This document shows, one piece after another, positions 30,601-38,938 of a DNA stretch of 59,574 nucleotides. The stretch comes from Amoeboaphelidium occidentale (taxonomy: Eukaryota > Aphelidiomycota > Aphelidea). Within the stretch, counting starts at the first letter, position 1; each line of letters begins with the position of its first letter. The position numbers and the translations under genes were made by a program. A model generated the notes under the pieces. That model did not search any database, had not been told where the DNA came from, and saw only the letters and a program-made list of their open reading frames with translations. Location: contig JALGPX010000047.1 in assembly GCA_023515795.1 (NCBI GenBank), positions 21,261-80,834 on the forward strand, given 5' to 3'.

Positions 30601-30972
30601 TTGGCAGGATATTATGATAATACACTTTCTCCATTTGCATGCAAGGCTTGTAAGTATGAATATGATTTGGAAGAGTTTGAGATGGCTTTGATCGAGAAGG
30701 TTGAATCTATGGTTTTGAGCTATCACTGTCAGGACTTGGTATGCTCTAAATGTAAGGCAATTATGAGAGAAAACATGAGACTATATTGCAAGTTATGCGC
30801 TGAGCCATACATTCTTATCACTGATTCTTATTCAAAAGAAAACAAGACGTGGGTCTCTGGCTACACTTCAGCTAAAGAAATACAGAAGTTGATACAGACG
30901 CTCAAGATCTTGGCAACTGACTATAAGATGGAGCTTCTTAGGAGCACTCTCGTTTATTACGAAGCTAACTAA
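24673..30972 (+). CDS. POLE: DNA polymerase epsilon catalytic subunit
   Basis: This 2099-aa protein is read from one exon. It is the leading-strand replicative polymerase. The proofreading exonuclease has FDIETSKQPLKF (motif I, about residue 202), YNGDYFDFPYVE (II) and YSVSDAVATYYLY (III). The polymerase has LDVGAMYPNIILTNRLQPP (motif A, about 553), LAHKCILNSFYGYVMRKG (B) and ELDTDGIWC (C, about 774; the DTD triplet has the family pattern). A PIP box (QQRKIDEFF, about 1087) lies between the catalytic half and the inactive C-terminal polymerase half. The C-terminus keeps two zinc modules (CSYC..CKAC from 1965 and CSKC..CKLC from 2024) that bind the small subunit. It is slightly shorter than yeast Pol2 (2222 aa). 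MRC1, whose product binds this enzyme, is at 36046-38798. Confidence 0.97.
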   Translation: MNFERFGFRPLELLTETLNAFLLNIKEEEDFLYFLFIKQTGECFSVKKKFNPYILLELRDGVATIDEKLIRQKLPAVTRISVVKKTCLNSVNHLSGEMKSFVKLEFDTGEALIETRRNLQRELRNNSMVRVNYGNTNSSSLTDSISSMISDLKEYDISLITRVMIDHDYRIGLWYALSPEDKDILIERNYDLIIPPDFPVCAFDIETSKQPLKFPSMETDEIMMISYMVSDSEGYLIINRNIVSKDLQSFEYSPKEEYQGNFVVYNESSEEALLQRFFTHMKQLKPLLYVTYNGDYFDFPYVEYRAKVYGLDMKEEIGVFLNNDYYECLYGSHMDCLKWVKRDSYLPVGSQGLKSVTKYKLGYDPKELDPELMTPYAYEKPEILADYSVSDAVATYYLYKKYIFTFIFSLCNIIPLLPDDVLRKGSGTLCECLLMVEAYKANVIMPNKHQEQKGVFYEGHLLLQETYVGGHVEALQSGIYRSDIPIEFKMNPGKLQELSASVEDVLEFSLKTEYKTKKEDVENFDEICAQIKEELLDLQMNPNDHRKPLIYHLDVGAMYPNIILTNRLQPPAIVTEDDCVRCEYFDEQEQCQRKMEWVWRGEYFPALKSEYNMIRNQLEQETFENGKKFNELSEAVQLQKITKRLTEYCKKVYHKTKQTQQTKKKSIVCQRENSFYVDTVRNFRDRRYEYKAKLKEWKNNAEADAQVKEKMVVLMDSLQLAHKCILNSFYGYVMRKGSRWYSMEMAGIVCYTGSKIIRMARELVDDIGKPLELDTDGIWCMLPKGFPENYAMKLKSGKVISISYPCSLLNHMVHSNFTNNQYHELVDPENNTFEVRSENSIFFEVDGPYHGMMLPASTEENRLLKKRYAVFNEDGSLSELKGFEVKRRGELKMVKVFQEQVFDVITQGTNLKECYSHLAEVCDRWLDMLFTRGEGITVDELVEYISENRSMSKALEEYGKQKSTSITTAKRLAEFLGDQMVKEKGLACKFIIASKPQGAPVAERAIPIAIFQAEEQVCLYYLRRWMKDSLLTTTDIRDLLDWDYYLERVGSVIQKLVTIPAAMQGVTGLVTRVKPPEWVTRGVSSKQQRKIDEFFKVKEIEDKDSDSDESELEAEKPKVVEIDIEDIGSKKLKLEPPPVEKKQRLLKKLSKSHVDCQNDKNPFDDYQEWLQVQKTKWKTQRNARRDYADRTSNSLFKRQNPINSSASYFPVHINRTDSPGVYRLFLVNTSSGGNEVVNVRIKVQRVFYVDCVEKDDSRPLCLSKTIPSDHSVSYLYEFKIDEEEYERKKDTYLKFMWHNQTLRVYEDLIPLDWRFLTSMRSNLLKLNLSYHNKGNCLHSETDLKFVTITNAMKFDPISCLQTAKVAYLYHVEFNAKKSFYTLIFGESIHVFVFDANNVQKVTTVNTSSVKKVYKERLSRLEQMNDKKMFNYLPEMNAEFTLSTVDDPTPGIVKLITKFKDSSPNFMLVFHSNRPLNSLQTRVVYEFPVFEMHVQKQDYQQIQMDWHRVLLNRSVQSYLHLNDYFLDRAVLNDYAGGCVLSQLIKTSDPLMFMYDLLLSRQAEDHHLLSWYKLSQSKDGGLTTESISGLETHEKFKILNPGYYEKYTFEFDLTDLCMAAIVQSTLLQEMEGVQDESATMKNLDSYFNTAGAAQGIKSNSAFKSLKMLVRKFAKDNFIGGNVVARMMLNNLYRFISSKSMSNIYDPQLHAFVDSLMKKMLLQLMAEIQRLFSGKCSFVYASFDKIIISFSNIKSYKAFEKYTEYVLDRLKKNDLFGMLGIKKSDKLYLNYLFLNEENFAGVLSNNEQDDDKENQISLDTAAKWRLSAMFPKKVAFLFGEIIKEFLLKLVTDCSKISLKEFTMKLLGFVKVIHQKQQQDDEEYSLSHTSHILRLKQAQSSEFKAENYNAALEFVVAATHLFSLNASLSDDVRISRKNCLQLLGTMEFSKEADFDASSSETIILENVLCSYCQCVADVDLLAGYYDNTLSPFACKACKYEYDLEEFEMALIEKVESMVLSYHCQDLVCSKCKAIMRENMRLYCKLCAEPYILITDSYSKENKTWVSGYTSAKEIQKLIQTLKILATDYKMELLRSTLVYYEAN

Positions 30973-31311
30973 ACGAGCTATTGTACAATTACTCGCGCAG
31001 AGCCCCATAAATAGGTTGCAGATTTCGTTTTTCTCTTCTACTCCACATTGCGCCCTTTTCCTGCTCTGTTGTACAAGCCATCGTCCGTCTTATTATCTGG
31101 AGGTTTACACAAACAAGCAGGACGTTCCCCTTTCGCAGACAATAAGGTAATTACATTGCTAACTTTCTCTAAAAGGACAACCCGCTTGAAACAAAGGCCT
31201 TCTACCTCTATAGCAAGTGTAAAGTTTATTGAACTACAAGATTACAGTTGAAATTTAAGATTCAGGCTGATCGATATCTAAAATGCACTTTCCAGGATTA
31301 TTCATTTGTTC
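30973..31311. other. Intergenic; possible short spliced transcript
   Basis: A 29-base GTAATT..GCTAAC..AAAAG segment at about 31146-31174 looks like an intron with a branch site, and would join frames ending in short peptides. No start codon fits, so no protein is called. Otherwise this is the 3' region of POLE facing the minus-strand gene. Confidence 0.35.
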
Positions 31312-31710
31312 CTAGAGATGAACAAAGTATGGTTCGATCTCTCGAATCATTATATTTGGCCTTTTGGGCTTTGTCTTCTTCACAAGTAGAAACTGAACAG
31401 CGCGAGCAACAGAAAACCCAACTCGTCTCAGAGCAGATATCTCAGTATCCTGCTTTTTGACCACAGAAAAGAGATATTTGACTTGGGCCTGTAATTCTTC
31501 ATTTGCTTTCATTAATCTGCTGATTTCGGCACTTTGCTTCATGGCGGTTTCATTTAGCTTCGCAGCCGATTCCTTTAACAGCGCGATTTCTCCCGCGAGG
31601 ATCCTGTTAGTTTCATCTTGCTGCAGCTTTTCACTTTGCAGCCGTTCGATGGCGGCACCCTGAACTCCGATGAAGTTTCTTAGTTGGGCAGCTCTGCGAA
31701 TAACGTTTCT
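31312..31710 (-). CDS. Coiled-coil protein, uncertain 5' end
   Basis: The minus-strand frame from about 31690 to 31312 encodes a long coiled coil (IERLQSEKLQQDETNRIL, EIALLKESAAKLNETA, MKQSAEISRLMKANEELQ) followed by a basic C-terminus. The first ATG in this frame is at 31542, but strong coiled-coil coding continues about 150 bases upstream. A MSEET start at 31710 would join in frame if a 26-nt GTTATT..CTAAG segment were removed, which is shorter than the introns confirmed here (32-52 nt). The family is unknown. Coiled-coil heptads (a/d Leu, Ile) make the reading frame likely to be real. Confidence 0.5.
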   Translation of the reverse strand, partial: RNVIRRAAQLRNFIGVQGAAIERLQSEKLQQDETNRILAGEIALLKESAAKLNETAMKQSAEISRLMKANEELQAQVKYLFSVVKKQDTEISALRRVGFSVARAVQFLLVKKTKPKRPNIMIREIEPYFVHL

Positions 31711-32076
31711 TCAGACATTTTATAAAATAAGTTGACACTCTGAATGATCTCGAGTTTGCGTGTATGTCTTGTATTTATCGGCCAATCTGTTTGATTGAGA
31801 AAGGGTATGCTCCTGCGTTCATTTTGGGGCTCCGATAATTAGAGTATAATTCCGAAATAGAGAATAATTCGTCTGACCTCTAATGCTCAAACGGTCCTTA
31901 ATATATCAGGTGATGCCTGCTCCCATTAAAATACTTACAAAGAATTGTAAAACAGACTAGTCACTTGTTGAATTCACACCTGCCGACTAGACTCTGACAC
32001 GCTCTTGTATAAGGCAGAAAATCAATGCAAGTAGGCGAATTTGCAGACAGTTTGCCAGATGTTTAAAGTGCATGGT
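31711..32076. other. Intergenic region
   Basis: These AT-rich bases have no open frame. Near 31880, on the minus strand, ATTAGAGGTCAGAC resembles the TTAGAGGTCAAAC core of the R1 repeat at 10870; this is a short match and may be chance. Confidence 0.4.
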
Positions 32077-32442
32077 TCACGTATATTGCAACAGAACACA
32101 AAACTGAGAGTGGTCAATCGGAAGCATGATCAGGTAAAGAGCAAGCATCAAGTGCTTTCTGACATGATCATAGAGCGAACTAAATAGAATTTCGAGGTGT
32201 GAAGACAGCACGACTTCAACTGGGCATGATCTCATTGTTAAGAAGGATGTATCAGCAGCAAAATAACATGAAAAATATCTCAGTACATTACTTTTTAACA
32301 AGATAAAGACACCATAGTTTCCTGAGGCAATTATTAGCCGATAATTCAGTAACCGCTTCATAAAGGACGCTGCTTTATTCATCCGAAAACTAAACGCGAA
32401 ACTCGCGACTACTTCAATCTCTTTCGGTTCGACGCCGATCAT
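32077..32442 (-). CDS. Hypothetical protein, divergent from RPL36
   Basis: This 121-aa open frame starts 30 bases from the RPL36 start in the opposite direction. It has several hydrophobic stretches (FVILLKS-like and LMLALYLIMLPI) but no recognised motif. It may be a real gene, possibly with a spliced 3' part, or a chance frame in the RPL36 upstream region. Confidence 0.3.
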   Translation of the reverse strand: MIGVEPKEIEVVASFAFSFRMNKAASFMKRLLNYRLIIASGNYGVFILLKSNVLRYFSCYFAADTSFLTMRSCPVEVVLSSHLEILFSSLYDHVRKHLMLALYLIMLPIDHSQFCVLLQYT

Positions 32443-32472
32443 TGAAAAAAATCTTTTTCAGAGTAAACCAAT

Positions 32473-32828
32473 ATGAGCGCTCAAGCAAAAACTGGACTTG
32501 CAGTCGGTCTTAACAAGGGACACGTCGTCACAGTTCGTGAGACACGCCCTAAGCCATCCAACAAGAAGGTACACCTAACGCGCATTCCTAAAGCTAACCT
32601 CTGAAGGGTCAAGCAACCAAGAGAACAGTTTTCGTTAGACAATTGATAAGGGACGTTGTTGGATTTGCTCCATACGAAAAGAGAGTTATGGAATTACTGA
32701 AGAACTCCAAAGACAAGAGAGCCAGAAAGTTGGCAAAGAAGAGACTCGGAACTTTCTATCGCGCAAAGAAGAAGACTGAAGAGTTGAGCGGTGTTATCGC
32801 AGAACAAAGACGTCAGCAAGCTCACTAA
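32473..32828 (+). CDS. RPL36: Ribosomal protein eL36
   Basis: Two exons (32473-32568, 32607-32828) joined by a 38-nt intron (GTACAC..GCTAACC..CTGAAG) encode 105 aa. The protein has [14 protein letters not shown], then [28 protein letters not shown] and a basic tail, as in eL36 of other eukaryotes. It is a component of the large ribosomal subunit near the exit tunnel. The early intron position is common in ribosomal protein genes. Confidence 0.95.
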
Positions 32829-33095
32829 ATAAAAGTTGCCATAGGAATTGGAGTGTTGGGTTTGGCGTTTATGAAAGTGGACAGAAGGGATCGAAATGAT
32901 TACTTATGGTATGCACCACCAAAATGATTTGCTTTTGCAATGATATGAAAGCACCATAGAATAACGTAATGATCGATCTCTTCTGTAAACTTTATGTAAA
33001 CGTTCTATGAGAAAGTGTGAATACCGGACCGGCGAATTGCCGAGTTATTTTTAGAATCTGGCAGATCTACGACCTCGACCGGTCTTCATAGTAAT

Positions 33096-34538
33096 ATGAC
33101 TTACTCTAGTGAAGAATATGTTCTCACAGATTATGATCTTTCCATAATCAGGTGGGGCGATGCGATGGCAGGCATTTCTATGATCATCGGGTTGATACTG
33201 CCTATAGCGTTTTACAGGTTGCGACATGAACCTCTGATTGCTTTGCGAATCCCTTTCGTGGTTTCATATGAAATATTTATGAATATGGTGCTCCTTTTCA
33301 TCATAGCAACACAATATGGGTCTTTCTTTGATTTGATCTGGGGTCCTGTTCCTTGTTTCATCCAGAACGCTCTTAGTATTGGGACGAACGTGTTTGTGTT
33401 GAGTATCTCACTATGTCGCGTCTTGGTGTTCTACAGAACTGCTCAAGCTAATGTCATGGAAACACCAAAGTATCCTGGGATAGACAAGATTATCCATTAT
33501 TTGGGTATCATGCTGTGTCCTAGAGAGTTTCAGCGATTGGAATTACGTATCAAACTTCTAGATGAACAGAAGAGAGAATCTTCCGTGAACTTTTCAGTGA
33601 TCACAGAGCCATCTGCTGATAATCTGGCTGATGAAAAGTTTCTTCGTCAGCATACGTCTGGGTTTGGCACTTTGGGGTCGTTCAATCGCCAAACCAAAGA
33701 AACTATCGCATGGGTTTGCAAGATGACTGCGTGGTTCTTCTTTTGGTGTATTATTGAATTCGCGTTGACTTATCCTGTTGATGGTCCTGTTGTGTTTCGT
33801 CCTAATGCTGAAGTGTTTGAAGTTTGCTCTTTGACTTCAATTACTTTCATTGGTGTCGTGTTGATCATTTGGTCTGCGATTCAGTTATCAATTGTTTTAA
33901 CGTGTATCAATTGGATTAATGATGCATATGGTCTCAAAGTTGAATTGATTATTGCTCAGATATTCTTCAGTTTGATATGGGGAGCTAATGGGTTCATTCA
34001 AGCGATCGCACCACAGATTTACAATGATACTGGTGTTTGGACAGATCTGAGCGTTATTCTTATCAATGCCTTGTTTACGTATGGCTATCCTGTCGCTTTG
34101 CTCATGAGAAGAAAGAGAGCAGAGAACGCTGTGAAGAAGGAGGGCAGGTTCCATTTGAAGACTGTTGACGATTTGATCAAACTATGGAGTTCAGAGCCTG
34201 GAAGATCTAAAATTATGGAGATATGTTCAAAGAGATTCGCTCTAGAAAACGCATTATTTCTCGTGGAATCTGAAGATCCAAAAATCTCTACCAGTTCAAA
34301 GAAACTTGAACATTTGTATCAGAAATACTTCTGGAGAGATTCTCCGTTTGAGTTGAATCTTCCTGTAAAGATCCTAGGCAATGAGAAGGAAAAGAAATTT
34401 GAAGTGGTTGTCGCTGCAAGAAAACATATCTTTCATATTGTATTTACGAACTTCAAAGATGATATTGAATTGGCCTTTGCTGAAATCATGAACAACAGTG
34501 ATACGCACATTGTTAAATCTTCTGCCGTTGCAGTTTAA
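33096..34538 (+). CDS. Seven-transmembrane receptor with C-terminal RGS domain
   Basis: This 480-aa protein has seven hydrophobic segments (first at about residues 25-45, last at about 318-340), with a large cytoplasmic loop between TM4 and TM5 at about 135-205. From about 350 an RGS domain is visible: DLIKLWSSEPGRSKIMEICSKRFALENALFLVE, then LYQKYF and ELNLP, a pattern of RGS helices. RGS domains speed GTP hydrolysis by G-alpha subunits. The 7TM-RGS layout is known from plant AtRGS1 and from fungi. It likely tunes a G-protein signal at the plasma membrane. The stop is 33 bases from the convergent RapGAP stop. Confidence 0.85.
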   Translation: MTYSSEEYVLTDYDLSIIRWGDAMAGISMIIGLILPIAFYRLRHEPLIALRIPFVVSYEIFMNMVLLFIIATQYGSFFDLIWGPVPCFIQNALSIGTNVFVLSISLCRVLVFYRTAQANVMETPKYPGIDKIIHYLGIMLCPREFQRLELRIKLLDEQKRESSVNFSVITEPSADNLADEKFLRQHTSGFGTLGSFNRQTKETIAWVCKMTAWFFFWCIIEFALTYPVDGPVVFRPNAEVFEVCSLTSITFIGVVLIIWSAIQLSIVLTCINWINDAYGLKVELIIAQIFFSLIWGANGFIQAIAPQIYNDTGVWTDLSVILINALFTYGYPVALLMRRKRAENAVKKEGRFHLKTVDDLIKLWSSEPGRSKIMEICSKRFALENALFLVESEDPKISTSSKKLEHLYQKYFWRDSPFELNLPVKILGNEKEKKFEVVVAARKHIFHIVFTNFKDDIELAFAEIMNNSDTHIVKSSAVAV

Positions 34539-34571
34539 TACAACGATATTAAGAGCTAAACCATAAATTTA

Positions 34572-35809
34572 TTACTTTGCGAGAAATCTTTCAGCTAGAT
34601 CATATAAAAGTACAGATCTTGTACGAGAAATCTTTGGAGCAAAACTTGGTGCTCTGTAACTTGCTCTTTCAGCATTAACCACTAAAACATGTTAGACGCG
34701 AGTTAACAATTAAGAACTTACACTTGTGTAGCAGAAAGTCTCTAGATACAGCATTCTTCTCAAAGTATGCAGGCTCTGGAATCTCTGGACCATAAATAGG
34801 CACACCATTCTTATTGACCAAAGTTAAACTGTAACCATCAGTCACACCTCCATTAGAGCCAGCTACATTCTTCTGAGGCTTGATAAAAGCAAAAATATGA
34901 TTCTGCTTTGAGGTAATTGAAGAAAATTGGAATGGAACATCAGATTCTTGAAAAACGACCACAACGATATCGTTACCAATATGTCTCTTTCTTTCCAGCT
35001 GCTGTGGAGCATTGTCCATGTATGGAAGTAAAGAGGATACGTGAAACATAATCTCGTAGCCCTGCCATTTGGTGTAATACGAGTGGGTTCCTAATAAGAT
35101 CAGAGATTATCTTACAACCAAGCTAATAACCTGTCTGATTTGAAGTAACATCTAAGCCAGCTTTGTATCCCTTCCATCCCTTCAACTCAATACGCTCTCC
35201 AAGGAAACTCAAAAAGTTTTTATAAGCAGGAGATGCCTTATCATAAGAGTGCTTAAAAAAGGCATCTTCAGTGCATTCCCCAGGAGCAAGATTACAAAGA
35301 CCAAACTTGTAACTTCTAATGACCTGCCTCTCCTCCATAGCCAAAAGATCGCTAGGTACACTTGGATCTTTACATAACTTGATGTAATCCAAAGAAGGTA
35401 ACACATTTGGTGAAGCTGATGCAATTAAGACTTCCTTAAGAGAAGGACCCAAACCCAAAAGTTTCCGTAAGAACATTGTTGGAATAGAGCTGGTCTGTAC
35501 AACGAGTCTCTCGGATCCTGTGGTGGATCTTACAAGGACTTTAAAGTGCGAATCCTCTCGAACTACGGAGATTGCCAACGGACCTTTTGGGCTTTCGGTC
35601 GCAAGGAAATTTGAGTGGCCTACGGAGTCAGAAGGAAATAGGCGAAATGGTAACTCACTTTTGCCAAAGAAGTTGTCTCTGTACCAGATAATGTCCTTCT
35701 CGCATTCCTGTAGCAGCGATTCATGTACCCCGGTGATCTTTGCCTGAGGATTGGTCTTCTCAGTCTTGAAGTCTGAGTTAGAAGTGTCAACCTGTGCTGC
35801 GATTTCCAT
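34572..35809 (-). CDS. Rap GTPase-activating protein
   Basis: At least three exons on the minus strand (35131-35809, 34722-35090, 34572-34681) with two 40-nt introns encode 385 aa from the ATG at 35809. The joined protein reads TGTHSYYTKWQGYEIMFHVSSLLPY, then QQLERKRHIGNDIVVVVFQE with the catalytic Asn thumb, VPIYGPEIPEPAYF, and FLLHK-LVNAERASY. These are the RapGAP catalytic signatures; the protein turns off Rap GTPases. Coding sequence of the same frame continues upstream of the chosen ATG to about 35907, where TTGCAG could be an acceptor of an upstream exon, so the true start may be upstream, near 36010. Rap controls talin recruitment in animals and amoebae. Confidence 0.85.
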
Positions 35810-36045
35810 ATTATCAGCTGTTCCTTTAAAGTTCTGTTGGTCGTTGAAGATTTGCAAGAGAAACTCCGAAGATTTTGTTCTGTATGGATTTTTCTTCTCA
35901 ATCAGCGCTGCAATTTACGCCACGATTTTGTGATATCTTGGTGACGCGTAGTTAAGCTGAAAGATAAACCTTAAAGTCGTCTTTTTCGCTATCACGTAAG
36001 CCTCCCATGCTTGTGCGTTAGATAGTAGAGACGATACAATCCGTT

Positions 36046-38798
36046 TTATTTCTTTCCGATCGTCTTTCGTAATATTCCCTTCTTTGATGCGCTTGAACTA
36101 GACTGTACATAGACTTGTATGTTCTGTGTCCGCGTTGATTTCTGTTCTACTGAAGATGCTGTCTTTTTGGTTAAGAATGCTTTTCGCTTCAAGTGTAAAT
36201 CATCATCGCAATTAGCCAAAAGTTTTCGTGTTCTTGCTAAAGATGAAGGACTTGCTCTACCTTGAGTGTCTTGCTTGTCTTTGTCCTTGAGTAATGCAAA
36301 GACTCTTCTAGGAGGCGATTTAATCTTTTTGGTTGTGACAGAATCATTATCTTGCTTTTCGAAGGAGCTTTCATACTTGCTAAGATATGATTCTATGCTA
36401 TGATCATCATGATCTTTTGCTTCAAGTAACATTCGCTTTCGTCTAAGCTTGTCTTCCAACATGTCTAAATCAGTGGTAATGAATTCTCCAGGAGCTAATT
36501 GAACAGCACCAGCATGATTCTGCTTCTCGTTTGTCCAGTCGTCATCTTCCTGGTTAGTATCACCTGGATTTGCTACATTAGTTCCATCAGCGCCATTCTC
36601 TTGGTTTCCGTCTTGGTTCAAATTATGTCGGTTTCTCTTTTGAAGAAGCTTGTTTTTCTTTTTGTTCTTGGCTTGGTACTTTGCAATGATATCTCCGAAT
36701 TCTCCATAATCCTTGGCATCGTCAAGTTTCAAAAGATCCTCATCCATTCTATATCTATCATCTTCTTCAGTTCTACCAAACTTGTCTGCTTCAGTGCCTC
36801 CTGTAACACCTTTATGCTTTCTCTTGTCCAAGATCTTTCCTGTAGCAATATCTTTAACGAGTTCTTTTGTTTCACGGAAAGCATCATTTCTTTCTTGTTC
36901 CAGAAACAGATTTCTGACTAGATCATCTTGTCTTAGGAACTCTTGAAGCTCTTTCCTACTCATCTGTTTCAACGATTCAAAATCCTTCTCTACAAATTCT
37001 GCCAACTCTTCCAATTCAGCATCATCCAAATCAATAAGTTCTTCATCTTCTGCTTCATTTAATTTCTTCCTTCTGAGCATCGCTTCATCTAACTCGTCGT
37101 CAGACTCATCAGCTGCTTCTTGTTCAATGAATTTCATAATTTTGTTCTTCTTCTTTATCACTGTGCTCTTAGCCATAGAAGCAGGATCCTGCTTGGTATT
37201 GAATAAAGCCAGAAATTGCTTTCGTTTCAATACCTTTTCATCTTCTTCCTCTACTCTGACAAGGCGTCTAAACCCTTCTTCTTTCTCAGGATCTTCTTGC
37301 ACTTCTGTCTGGAATTGAACGTCAGTCTTTGGGGTATCAACATAAGATCGACTGAATTGTAAAGATTTAAAAGATTCAGTATCTTCGTCTGGTACGTTAA
37401 CAGGAGTTACGGTATCAGTGTTTGTTGAATGCCCCGGAACAGGATCAGCATTGAATCCTTCTTCAACTACACGATTTTTCATTCTTTCTAGTAGATCCAT
37501 GAGTTTGTTCTCTCCTTGAGGCATAGCTGGAGGTGGAGGAGCAGTCATTGGAACTTGCGACACTATGAAACTGGCTGGTACAGGTGCTAAAGGCTCATCA
37601 ACATCCTCAGCCTCTTCTTCTTCTTCATCGTCAAGAACCATGTTTGTCTTCCTTACTCTAGTTGGGATTGTTTTCTTTTTAACTACAACATTTTCTTCAT
37701 CGTCAACATCCATTTCATCATCGCTCTCATCATAATCAGATTCTTCTCCGCTTCCTTCCGTAAATTCAGCTTCATCCTCGTCTTCTTCAAGCTGAGATGG
37801 CTTGGTGTCTACACTTTCAGCAGCAAGTTCCTTATCAACTTCTTCATTGATCATTTTGGCTTCAGCTTCTTCTTGTTCCTTCAAAAGCTTTAATTTCTCT
37901 TGTCTTTTCTTAGCCTCCATAATGCGAATCTCGGTGAATTTAGATTTCAGATTATGTACAGTAAGTTTAGTTGGTTGTTCCACTTTGTGTATTGTTTCTT
38001 TTGACACAACTAATTCGAAATCGTCGTCGTCGTTCAGGTCGAGTACAACATCCTTAAAGCTCGTCTTCTGAACAGTCTGAACGATCTCCTCTGTATCTTT
38101 CGTCATGCTACTTGCAGCATAACGCTCTGAAACAAATCCTTCAAGAGTTCGAACTTTCAGAATGGTCGGTTCAAGTTGAAACACGGAATTCCTGATCAAG
38201 CGCTGAGTTTCTTTGGCCATTTCCAACATTTGTACTTTTGATAAACCACCAGCTTCAGGCCTCTGACGCTTAGATCTACGACTTACTTCCTCTTGTCCCT
38301 GCGCGACTAAGCGGGACGGGTCTGGTGCAACATCAAAATCAGAATCAGAGTTGACATACTCTGTTGACAGCATTGTAACGGTGGTTGGCTTCTTTGGTGC
38401 CTTTCGTTTCCTTTGGGTGCTTCTTTTAGTTTCCTGCTCAGAGTCTTCTGTTTCATCTGCTTCACTGTCCCCATCCTCAGAAGAAGACGATGTCGATACT
38501 GAAGAAACAACGTCCATTCGGTCCTCTTCCTTCACTGTTTCAGGCTTTTGGGCTTCTTTCGCAGCATTTTCAGCTCTTCGTTTGGCTATTAACCCTGCCA
38601 TGGTGGTTGGTAACTTGTCTCCTTCGTCTTCGTCGTCTGTTTCAGGTGCATCCACTTTGGCGTACTTTTTTATCAAGTTCAGCAGTGCATTTACAGGTTT
38701 AGGTTCAGTTTCGACTATGCGGTCAATGGAAGTCTTTAGTAATTACTTTCTGGTTTGGTTTCCTGTTCAGAATCGCTGTCGTTTATTACTCTGCGCAT
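36046..38798 (-). CDS. MRC1: Replication checkpoint mediator, MRC1/claspin-like
   Basis: Two exons (38747-38798 and 36046-38714) flank a 32-nt intron (GTAATTACTAAA..CATAG), giving 906 aa. The start MRRVINDSDSEQE and the acidic, Lys-rich, low-complexity body are typical. The diagnostic part is the MRC1 domain near residues 520-660: IMKFIEQEAADESDDELDEA, a long acidic helix, then VKDIATGKILDKRKHKG. The protein stabilises stalled forks and passes the checkpoint signal to Rad53/Chk1; it binds Pol epsilon, whose gene is in this window. Many SQ/TQ sites expected of this family are few here. The divergent neighbour starts 140 bases away. Confidence 0.8.
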
Positions 38799-38938
38799 GG
38801 CTGAAACAACAACCGGAGCGAGAACAACAGCCGAGAGCTTTACGGTTACTTCGTTGATGACCTCACAAGCTGAGTTTAACCGTTTGATCGGCATTGGAAC
38901 CTCGTGGTTTCTTCAAGCTGAATCTTCTTCTTAGCATT

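Noticed and set aside
31048-31251. 67-aa plus-strand frame after POLE
   Set aside because: It starts without ATG and crosses a possible 29-nt intron; no family is seen.
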